Assembly: GCA_015058405.1 (NCBI GenBank)
Contig: SVCL01000151.1
Coordinates: forward strand, 1-42,367
Origin: Clostridium sp.
GTDB lineage: Bacteria; Bacillota; Clostridia; Clostridiales; Clostridiaceae
Length of the DNA stretch: 42,367 nucleotides
Direction of reading: 5' to 3'
Positions 37,057 through 42,367 of this stretch are shown here, one piece after another. A program made the position numbers and the translations under genes. The stretch's first letter is position 1. Each line of letters starts with the position of its first letter. Below the pieces are notes generated by a model. It made no database searches. It worked only from the letters and a program-made list of their open reading frames with translations, and was not told the DNA's origin.

Positions 37057-37085
37057 TTTACAACGTAACAATGTTACACTATTAT
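37057..37085 (+). promoter_or_regulatory. Promoter with palindromic operator candidate for the bactofilin operon
   Basis: TTTACA (37057-37062) and TATTAT (37080-37085) are exactly 17 bp apart. The spacer carries GTAACAATGTTAC (37065-37077), a 13-bp palindrome with perfect 6-bp arms. A dimeric repressor bound there would block RNA polymerase. Confidence 0.6.
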
Positions 37086-37152
37086 ATAGTATATATAATG
37101 AAAAAAAATAAAAAAAACTATAAAAATAGAACATTGTTTCGGGAGGTAGCTT

Positions 37153-37761
37153 TTGGAAAGTTTATATGATGTTAAAGTTGAAGGAATAGGAAAAGTAAAA
37201 GGGGGCATTTATAAAAATATAAATTTAGAAGGAATATCTAATATATTAGATAATGTTGAAGCCAATGATATACATGCAGAAGGGACACTGAAGGTAAATG
37301 GAAGTATTTCATGTGAAAATATAAGTTGTGAAGGTATGGGTAAATTCAAAGGTAATGTAGAAGTGAGAAATCATATATCTTTTGAAGGTATAATGCAGGT
37401 TTTAGGTAATATACAGGCTAAAACTATTTTGGTTGAAGGTGTTATGAATAGTAATGGATTAATAAATGCAGATGCAGTTTCTATGGAGATATCTAGAAGT
37501 TGTAACTTAAATGAAATAGGTGGATCTAGCATTAAAATTAGTAGTAATTCATTTCATAAGAGGTTTTGGATTAATAGAAAGGTAAAGATAAGCTGTAAGA
37601 TTATAGAGGGAGATAATATATATTTAGATAATGTAAATTGTGATGTTGTAAGAGGAAAAAACATTACAATTGGGAAAGGGTGCAATATTGCTAATATAGA
37701 ATGTTCAGGTAATTTAGATATAAATAAAGAAAGTAAAGTTATAAATATAGTAAGGGTATAG
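37153..37761 (+). CDS. Bactofilin-like polymer-forming protein (BacE/YhbE-type)
   Basis: The 202-residue protein is built of short repeats of about 18-20 residues with the pattern EG-x-x-x-x-x-G (GISNIL, GTLKVNGSI, GMGKFKGNV, GIMQVLGNI), the right-handed beta-helix signature of bactofilins. A conserved end block has IIEGDNIYLDNVNCDVVRG. B. subtilis yhbD-yhbE-yhbF has the same three-gene layout, and there the bactofilins are needed for flagellar motility. It starts at TTG with GGGAGGT upstream. The next gene is a diverged paralogue. A structural or scaffolding role in the cytoplasm is likely. Confidence 0.82.
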   Translation: MESLYDVKVEGIGKVKGGIYKNINLEGISNILDNVEANDIHAEGTLKVNGSISCENISCEGMGKFKGNVEVRNHISFEGIMQVLGNIQAKTILVEGVMNSNGLINADAVSMEISRSCNLNEIGGSSIKISSNSFHKRFWINRKVKISCKIIEGDNIYLDNVNCDVVRGKNITIGKGCNIANIECSGNLDINKESKVINIVRV

Positions 37762-37772
37762 GAGGAGTAATA

Positions 37773-38474
37773 ATGGAGAGAGATAATTCTTTATCAATAC
37801 TTGGAGAAGGAACTATTAGTGGGGGAGAGTATAGTAAGATATCTGTTAATGGTGAAGCTACAACTATAGGAAGTATAAAGTGTGAAGTGTTAAAGGTAAA
37901 TGGAGAATGTAGCATAAAAGAAGATTTTGTGGCAGAGCAAATAAAAATAAGAGGAGAGGTAATAGCTGATAAGGTAGTAAAAACAGAAAATATAAAGGTA
38001 AATGGAGAAGTGGAATTTAATAGTCAATGCAGCCTAGGCGATGTTTCAATTCTAGGGGAGGCTAAGTATAAAGATAATATGTCTTTTAATAATTATAAAA
38101 ATCTTGGTGAAATAACTGCTTATAAAGATTGTGAAGGGCAAAGTTTTATAAGTACAGGGGAAGTTGATATAAGAGGATTATTATCGGCTGACAATATTGA
38201 AATAAAATTAAATGGAGAAAGTTTTATAAATGAAATAGGCGGTAGTAAAATAGATATTTCAGTGAAACGCAATCTATTTTCTAGAAGATATGTAATGAGA
38301 TGCAATATAATAGAAGGAGATGAAGTAATATTAGAAAATACTGTGGCAGATGTAGTCAGAGGGATAAATGTTAAGATATTAAAAGGATGTACTATAAAAA
38401 AGGTAGAATACACAAATAGTATAGAAGTAGATAAAGACAGCATAGTTAAGGAGGAAGTATGTCAGAAGAATTAA
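37773..38474 (+). CDS. Bactofilin-like polymer-forming protein (BacF/YhbF-type)
   Basis: The 233-residue paralogue of the preceding gene has the same beta-helix repeats (GEGTISGGEY, VNGEATTIGSI, ILGEAKY). The C-terminal block is parallel: EIGGSKIDISV and IIEGDEVILENTVADVVRG correspond to EIGGSSIKIS and IIEGDNIYLDNVNCDVVRG of its neighbour. The two proteins may co-polymerise. It follows its partner by 11 bp with AGGAGG, and its 3' end overlaps the next gene by 16 bp. No membrane anchor is visible. Confidence 0.82.
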   Translation: MERDNSLSILGEGTISGGEYSKISVNGEATTIGSIKCEVLKVNGECSIKEDFVAEQIKIRGEVIADKVVKTENIKVNGEVEFNSQCSLGDVSILGEAKYKDNMSFNNYKNLGEITAYKDCEGQSFISTGEVDIRGLLSADNIEIKLNGESFINEIGGSKIDISVKRNLFSRRYVMRCNIIEGDEVILENTVADVVRGINVKILKGCTIKKVEYTNSIEVDKDSIVKEEVCQKN

Positions 38475-39079
38475 TATCTAAAAAAGATTTGTTGCTAGAA
38501 ATGAATATATCATATGGACAATTATATAGATGGAAAAGAAAAAAACTAATACCAGAAGAATGGTTTATAAAAAAGAGTGTTTCTACAGGGCAAGAAACTT
38601 TTTTTCCAAAGTTCAAGATAAAAGAAAGAATAGAAAAGATATTAGAACTTAAAGATGATGTATCTTTAGATAAGCTTGCAGAGAAATTTTCCTATGATTT
38701 AAGTAAATTAAATATAAGTAGAGATGATTTAATAAAGAAAGATATTATAGCAACTAATATAATAGAGGTTTTCGAAAATAATATCATAACTAAGGAAGTC
38801 TATAGTGAAAAAGAATTAGTGTGTTTGTTTTTATATGACAGGTTACTAGCATCAGGAAAATTAAACATTTTAGAAGTTAATGAAGTAGTAGAGGCAGTAT
38901 TAAAAGGGTATGATGGGTTGAACGGAGATAATATTTTGATTATTAAAAGAAAGCTTGGCATACTTTTTTATTATGTATTAGAATCTTTTAAAGAACCTAT
39001 AAAAGATACGGGGGCTATAGAAATATTTAAGGTGGAAATAAAAACTATTTTACAAGATATAATTATAGTAAAAGGATGA
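38459..39079 (+). CDS. YhbD family (DUF4004) protein with MerR-like HTH start
   Basis: The 206-residue protein begins with a MerR-like helix-turn-helix (ISKKDLLLEMNISYGQLYRW, about residues 5-25), followed by RKKLIPEEWF and TFFPKFKIKERIEKIL. The C-terminal part is helical and of unknown function. This matches B. subtilis YhbD, encoded next to the bactofilins yhbE and yhbF. It may regulate the operon by binding the palindrome at 37065, but this is inference. It overlaps the upstream gene by 16 bp; the ribosome binding site is AAGGAGG. Its stop lies within the terminator stem. Confidence 0.82.
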   Translation: MSEELISKKDLLLEMNISYGQLYRWKRKKLIPEEWFIKKSVSTGQETFFPKFKIKERIEKILELKDDVSLDKLAEKFSYDLSKLNISRDDLIKKDIIATNIIEVFENNIITKEVYSEKELVCLFLYDRLLASGKLNILEVNEVVEAVLKGYDGLNGDNILIIKRKLGILFYYVLESFKEPIKDTGAIEIFKVEIKTILQDIIIVKG

Positions 39080-39113
39080 TGTAATTTAATTTAATATACA
39101 TCATCCTTTTGTT
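39071..39113. terminator. Bidirectional terminator after the bactofilin operon
   Basis: AAAGGATGATGTA (39071-39083) pairs with TACATCATCCTTT (39097-39109), followed by T residues. The complementary strand can serve the convergent DUF2334 gene. Confidence 0.88.
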
Positions 39114-39114
39114 A

Positions 39115-40446
39115 TTATTTTATATCGGTAACTTTAGACATTTTAAATCCAACAGACTCTAAAGCATTAATAGCTTTTTTTAAAGTGGAATTATCATCAT
39201 AAGTGTAAGATGGAATTCCACCTTCATTAGACAGTTTTATAAAATTAAAATCTAATCTTGGATGATAGAAAAGGCTACCCATATTTTTTTTATTAGCATG
39301 CTTTATTTTATTAATAGATCCATCTATATTGTTTCCATGAATGTAATCTAAAGCTGTAGAAATAAAGTAAGATTTATTATTATAAGGATTAACTTGAGGT
39401 TTGGTGTAATCTATAGCAGATTGTCCTTTATCTTTAAAAGGATAATATAAAATTTTGAAGTAGTTTCCTGCAAGTTTGTTTTGTTCAGCAGTTATTTCAT
39501 AGTGAGGGGCTTCGAAAAAGTCGATAGGTATGTTTAAATATTTGGCTGTTTCTATTGCTTTTTCTATCTTTTCTTTAAAGTTATTAGTTGAAGGTGCTTT
39601 AGGACCAAATTCACAGCCTATAGCAGATTCATCATTACCAAATTGGTGTGTGTAGCCATGTAATCCAATTAAACCACTATGTTGAATAAAGTAATCAAGT
39701 GTATAAACCATTTCTGCGTTTTGAAAATTATTTTGAGACATAGGATCAACATCTATATTATTTTTGGGAGATACAAATCTAGGGATCCAAGCTATATGAT
39801 AAGGAACTTGTTTTTTATCTAGATAGTTTCCGATTATCCTTATTTTTTCTAGGTATTCTTTATCATAAGGCATTGTGGTTAAATCGATATCCTCTAATCG
39901 TAAGTATCCTACTTGTTCTATAGAGGGTTTATATGGTTGTAAGTTAGCAATATCATTTCCATTAGTTTTACAAAAGATAGTCTTGGTATCAGTGTTCCAA
40001 CTTGTATACATATTTAATCCTTCTGCAAAATCCGAAAATCCTATATAATAGAAAGGCTTTTGTATTTTTAATTCTTGTCTTAAACTTGTGGTTTTGTTAG
40101 AAGAAGATATTGAGTTGTTATTAGTATCTATAGTAAAGGTTGTATTATTTATAGATATAGTTAAAATATCATCTTCATTTGATAAAGTTCCGTTAAGCTT
40201 ATCTACTAATTCATTTAAACATAAATAATATCTGTTTTTTTCCAAGTATATTGGTGTGGTTAATTCTAGTTTGCTTCCATCAATATTTATATTTAAAGTT
40301 TCTTTAGGAAGATTTAGATCTTGAAATTTTGAATAATCAATAGATTCGTTTTGAGCTATGGGTTGATTTTCATTAGTAATAGTAGTTTTACAAGAAATCA
40401 ATGTTATAGTTAAAGTTAAAATTAATAGTAAGTATAATTTTTTCAT
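39115..40446 (-). CDS. DUF2334 polysaccharide-deacetylase-like lipoprotein
   Basis: The 443-residue protein is a predicted lipoprotein: the signal peptide ends in LISC with lipid-modified C19. Residues about 50-165 look like a copper-amine-oxidase-N-type beta domain, often a wall- or surface-binding module. Residues about 180-440 form a DUF2334 polysaccharide-deacetylase-like barrel, with IAWIPRF, LIGLHGYTHQFG and FEAPHYEI holding likely metal-binding His residues. It may act on a surface or matrix polysaccharide outside the cell; no substrate can be deduced. The start is preceded by AAGGAGG. It is transcribed alone. Confidence 0.85.
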   Translation of the reverse strand: MKKLYLLLILTLTITLISCKTTITNENQPIAQNESIDYSKFQDLNLPKETLNINIDGSKLELTTPIYLEKNRYYLCLNELVDKLNGTLSNEDDILTISINNTTFTIDTNNNSISSSNKTTSLRQELKIQKPFYYIGFSDFAEGLNMYTSWNTDTKTIFCKTNGNDIANLQPYKPSIEQVGYLRLEDIDLTTMPYDKEYLEKIRIIGNYLDKKQVPYHIAWIPRFVSPKNNIDVDPMSQNNFQNAEMVYTLDYFIQHSGLIGLHGYTHQFGNDESAIGCEFGPKAPSTNNFKEKIEKAIETAKYLNIPIDFFEAPHYEITAEQNKLAGNYFKILYYPFKDKGQSAIDYTKPQVNPYNNKSYFISTALDYIHGNNIDGSINKIKHANKKNMGSLFYHPRLDFNFIKLSNEGGIPSYTYDDNSTLKKAINALESVGFKMSKVTDIK

Positions 40447-40580
40447 ATTTACCTCCTTAAAAATATCACAAAATAAAGTATATATATAAATTAATGTAAA
40501 ATCAATTATATTATTGGTAAATTTATGTGATAGTTGAATAGTATTATTAATGAAGATAAATATTTTAAGGGGAGATTAAG

Positions 40581-40796
40581 ATTAGTAAGAGGTTAAATGA
40601 TTTTAGAGGCAATTTTGGCAAAAATATAAATAAAACCTTCAATAAGTGTATTAGGTGGCCTATATTTGCTTTTATAAGTCCTCTTAAGTGCTGCGTATTA
40701 TGTGCAATGCTTATTACGTTGTTATTATCTGGAGTTGGATTATATGGCTTTATAATATTAATATTGTTAGGATTATTATTTATTTTTGTTCCATAA
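40581..40796 (+). CDS. Small two-helix membrane protein, 71 aa, probable ATT start
   Basis: The frame is open from the stop at 40566 to TAA at 40794-40796. AAGGGGAG (40567-40574) precedes an ATT codon at 40581 by 6 nt. Read from there, the protein begins SKRLNDFRGNFGKNINKTFN after the initiator and contains CIRWPIFAFISPLKCC. A hydrophobic C-terminal half follows (about 37-71) that could form two membrane helices and ends FIFVP. No ATG, GTG or TTG exists in frame before residue 46, so ATT is the only start matching the ribosome binding site. It resembles real protein rather than noise. The gene ends 45 bp before rnpB. Function unknown. Confidence 0.6.
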   Translation: MSKRLNDFRGNFGKNINKTFNKCIRWPIFAFISPLKCCVLCAMLITLLLSGVGLYGFIILILLGLLFIFVP

Positions 40797-40807
40797 ATAA
40801 AAAGATG

Positions 40808-40836
40808 TTGTAAAAAAAATAAATATGTGATATTAT
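40808..40836 (+). promoter_or_regulatory. Promoter of rnpB
   Basis: TTGTAA (40808-40813) and TATTAT (40831-40836), 17 bp apart with a TGA extension before the -10, place the start at about 40841, exactly where the RNA begins. Confidence 0.7.
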
Positions 40837-40840
40837 AAAG

Positions 40841-41187
40841 GTCGAGTAAGACAGGCAATCGCTGCTAGCCTTTGAGCTAGGAGAGGAAAGTCGGGGCTCC
40901 ACAGGGCAGGGTGCTGGATAACGTCCAGTCAAGGTGACTTGAAGGATAGTGCAACAGAAATATACCGCCTGCTTTAGCAGGTAAGGATGGAAAGGTGAGG
41001 TAAGAGCTCACCAGCGTGATGGCGACTTCACGGCTATGTAAACCCCACTTGGAGCAAGACCGAATAGAGAGGCAAATAAGGAGTGGCCCGTTCCGCCTCT
41101 GGGTGTGTCGCTTGAGCCTATTGGTAACAGTAGGTCTAGATAGATGATTGCTTAATACAGGACCCCGCTTATGGCTTATCTCGATTG
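40841..41187 (+). ncRNA. rnpB: RNase P RNA
   Basis: This GC-richer stretch has the conserved RNase P RNA blocks in order: GAGGAAAGTC, ACAGAAATATACCGCC, GGTAAGGATGGAAAGGTG, GAGCAAGACCGAATAG, and AGATAGATGATTGC before ACAGGACCCCGCTTAT. The two ends pair (GTCGAGTAAG with CTTATCTCGAT), forming helix P1. The RNA is the catalytic subunit that trims the 5' end of pre-tRNA. It has its own promoter and terminator. Exact ends are estimated. A 106-codon ORF on the opposite strand is a shadow. Confidence 0.97.
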
Positions 41188-41188
41188 T

Positions 41189-41220
41189 GAAAACCACTAG
41201 GTAATACCTAGTGGTTTTCT
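41189..41220 (+). terminator. Terminator of rnpB
   Basis: AAAACCACTAGGT (41190-41202) pairs perfectly with ACCTAGTGGTTTT (41206-41218) around a 3-nt loop. Confidence 0.93.
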
Positions 41221-41291
41221 TGTGTTTGAATTTATAATTATATATAAAACTGTTACATATAATGGTAAAATATATAAGGGGGGATGATATA

Positions 41292-41609
41292 GTGATTAAA
41301 TTAGTAGAAAAGTATGTAAATTCTATACGCAGAAATAAACTAAATGGGATAATTTTTAGTGTAATATTTGCATTTTTTATTTTTATTACAACTCATATAT
41401 ATAATATTACATTTAAAGATATGCCGGCAGATATAAGTTTTGTAGTAACAGGAATTTCATCAACAATATTAGGTGTTATATGGTTTTTTTGTTCATTATC
41501 TTTTGTTAAGGTGGCAGATAAGATAGAAGAAAAAAAGAAAAGAGAAAAGGAAAAAGAAAGACAAGCTAAAAGAAATAAAGCCATGTATAAAAAACGTAAA
41601 AAGAATTAG
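41292..41609 (+). CDS. Small membrane protein with two helices and a basic tail, 105 aa
   Basis: The protein has a short cationic N-terminus, two membrane helices at about residues 20-40 and 48-70, and a cytoplasmic C-terminal tail of about 33 residues made almost only of Lys, Arg and Glu (EEKKKREKEKERQAKR). GTG 41292 is chosen because GGGGGGATG is 6-8 nt before it; an in-frame ATG at 41262 has no ribosome binding site. The family is not recognised; the tail suggests binding to nucleic acid or acidic lipids, which is only a guess. Its stop codon lies in a 15-bp tandem duplication. Confidence 0.65.
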   Translation: MIKLVEKYVNSIRRNKLNGIIFSVIFAFFIFITTHIYNITFKDMPADISFVVTGISSTILGVIWFFCSLSFVKVADKIEEKKKREKEKERQAKRNKAMYKKRKKN

Positions 41610-41629
41610 ATGTTAAAGAATTAGATGTT
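41600..41629. repeat. 15-bp tandem repeat across a stop codon
   Basis: AAAGAATTAGATGTT occurs twice in succession. The unit keeps frame, so the TAG stop of the preceding gene is repeated 15 bp downstream. Confidence 0.95.
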
Positions 41630-41644
41630 ATTGAAATTGGTTAA

Positions 41645-41734
41645 ATTAATAAATGTGGTTTTCATTTGGTTAAGATAGAAAATCCTAAGGATTGGAGAGA
41701 AGGGAGTTTCTTATTAGAAAAAGTTGTTAAATAA
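41645..41734 (+). pseudogene. Fragment of a coding sequence (C-terminal remnant)
   Basis: After an in-frame TAA at 41642 the frame reads INKCGFHLVKIENPKDW and continues REGSFLLEKVVK to a TAA at 41732-41734. The composition is typical of a protein C-terminus, and no start codon or ribosome binding site serves it. It is probably the tail of a lost gene; I do not recognise the family. The rest of 41610-41844 has no other gene. Confidence 0.35.
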
Positions 41735-41778
41735 TTTTGTGGATAATTATTTTAAATACTTAGCATATTTTTATTGCA

Positions 41779-41830
41779 CTAAAAATATAGTTATATATGT
41801 ATTAAAATGCGTATAATACTATATTTTTAG
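41779..41830. promoter_or_regulatory. 13-bp inverted repeat around the -10 box of the last gene
   Basis: CTAAAAATATAGT (41779-41791) is the exact reverse complement of ACTATATTTTTAG (41818-41830). A perfect TATAAT (41812-41817) lies between them, adjoining the right arm. The arrangement suits a repressor site, though AT-richness raises the chance of coincidence. Confidence 0.45.
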
Positions 41831-41844
41831 AGTGTGAGGAAAAT

Positions 41845-42282
41845 ATGAAAAAAATAAGATTAGTAAAGTGGTGGTTAATGGTTCTAGTCATAATTGCTAT
41901 TTGTGTTATAGATAAAATAAATTCTTATTCTATTAAAAATGTAAGAGAAATATTATCAACTGAAAATAAAGAAATAGATTTTATGGTATCAGAGTATAAT
42001 AGATATATTGACATAAAGATGAAGTTATATTCTAATGAAGATATCTGTTATGAGATTATTGATCCAAATGGAATTGTGGTTAAATCTAGTTCTATTAGAG
42101 GAGAAGATCAATTTTTTGGGGTTTCCGCAAAGGGAGATTGGAAAATAAAATTTAATAATATAGATTCGGAAAAAAATATAGATTATTCAATTTGGACAGG
42201 CAATTTGAAAAGTAAGGATAAATTGAGAGGGGCTGTCGCACTAAAAAATAGTGTGACGCCCTTTTTCTATAAAAAAAATTAA
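41845..42282 (+). CDS. Membrane-anchored or secreted protein, 145 aa, with hairpin-encoded tail
   Basis: The N-terminus has KKIR and one hydrophobic segment (about residues 8-23, WWLMVLVIIAICVI) without a clear cleavage site, so a single-pass anchor is likely. Residues about 45-125 form a beta-rich extracytoplasmic part (YSNEDICYEIIDPNGIVV, then FFGVSAKGDWKIKF) resembling a small sandwich fold; I do not recognise a family. The last 17 codons, GAVALKNSVTPFFYKKN, come from a GC-rich terminator-like hairpin, so the native C-terminus may have been lost by insertion or deletion. GAGG (41836-41839) is the ribosome binding site. Confidence 0.6.
   Translation: MKKIRLVKWWLMVLVIIAICVIDKINSYSIKNVREILSTENKEIDFMVSEYNRYIDIKMKLYSNEDICYEIIDPNGIVVKSSSIRGEDQFFGVSAKGDWKIKFNNIDSEKNIDYSIWTGNLKSKDKLRGAVALKNSVTPFFYKKN
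42229..42266 (+). terminator. GC-rich hairpin inside the 3' end of the last ORF
   Basis: GGG-C-TGTCGCACTA pairs with TAGTGTGACGCCC around five A residues, with one bulged C, followed by TTTTT. It is both a strong terminator and part of the reading frame. The string GGGGCTGTCGCACTA also recalls ends of some IS elements. Confidence 0.7.
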
Positions 42283-42312
42283 ATCCTAACCTCAAAGAAG
42301 TCAGGATTTGTA
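42281..42312 (+). terminator. Second hairpin after the last ORF
   Basis: AAATCCT (42281-42287) pairs with AGGATTT (42303-42309), with a further partial inner stem. It overlaps the stop codon. Confidence 0.5.
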
Positions 42313-42347
42313 GTAAAATATTTACATGAATAAAACAAATATTTTAC
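42313..42347. repeat. 11-bp inverted repeat at the window edge
   Basis: GTAAAATATTT (42313-42323) is the exact reverse complement of AAATATTTTAC (42337-42347), with a 13-nt loop. It may be an operator for a gene beyond the window. Confidence 0.5.
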
Positions 42348-42367
42348 ATAAGAATTATACAATTAAT

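Noticed and set aside
38120..38443. 107-codon minus-strand ORF
   Set aside because: It is a shadow of the second bactofilin-like gene.
40565..40858. 97-codon minus-strand ORF upstream of rnpB
   Set aside because: It has no ribosome binding site and runs through the rnpB promoter; the plus-strand membrane ORF fits better.
40877..41197. 106-codon minus-strand ORF
   Set aside because: It is antisense to RNase P RNA and its GC-richness comes from the structured RNA.

Overview
The window reads as a chromosomal segment of a low-GC, spore-forming Firmicute, most likely Clostridium sensu stricto. Pointers are the very AT-rich sequence, the heavy use of AGA, TTA and ATA codons, strong purine-rich ribosome binding sites with many GTG and TTG starts, several sporulation genes (gpr, spoIIP, yqfC, yqfD, a CotS-like kinase), a perfect CIRCE/HrcA heat-shock operator, and a gene order close to the B. 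subtilis yqe-yqf region. I cannot name the species.

Layout. (1) 1-2035: accessory edge with a relic of the 3' end of a group II intron, an AIM24-family gene whose start region is duplicated in tandem, an overlooked 40-residue gene and a GNAT acetyltransferase. (2) 2045-13375: rpsT (minus strand), then gpr, spoIIP, a small membrane protein, lepA, hemW and the CIRCE-controlled hrcA-grpE-dnaK-dnaJ operon. (3) 13500-15225: a sirohaem sulfite/nitrite reductase-like gene between dnaJ and prmA, with its own promoter region. (4) 15270-26461: prmA-rsmE-mtaB, a HIT protein, rpsU-yqeY, yqfC-yqfD, pgpH-ybeY, a DgkA-PAP2 fusion, era and recO. phoH, expected between yqfD and pgpH, is absent. (5) 26469-30664: a DUF4342 protein, a CcpN-like HTH-CBS regulator and ppdK. 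(6) 30678-32305: a CotS-family spore-coat kinase (minus strand) and a mostly empty stretch with a 35-codon ORF that may be a remnant of dgt. (7) 32306-36776: dnaG-rpoD and trmK-nif3. (8) 37057-39110: an operon of two bactofilin-like genes and a YhbD-like gene behind a palindromic operator candidate. (9) 39115-42367: a DUF2334 lipoprotein, a 71-residue membrane protein that seems to start at ATT, rnpB, two uncharacterised membrane proteins and a gene fragment.

Functionally the core is growth and stress housekeeping (translation, rRNA/tRNA modification, chaperones, replication and transcription initiation) interleaved with sporulation genes. I see no CRISPR array, intact transposon, prophage or defence system, and no clearly new multi-gene system. 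The items most worth a second look are small: overlooked small genes, regulatory palindromes at four operons, a terminator whose 3' arm is the next gene's ribosome binding site, a dispersed intergenic repeat, and an ORF whose tail is encoded by a hairpin.
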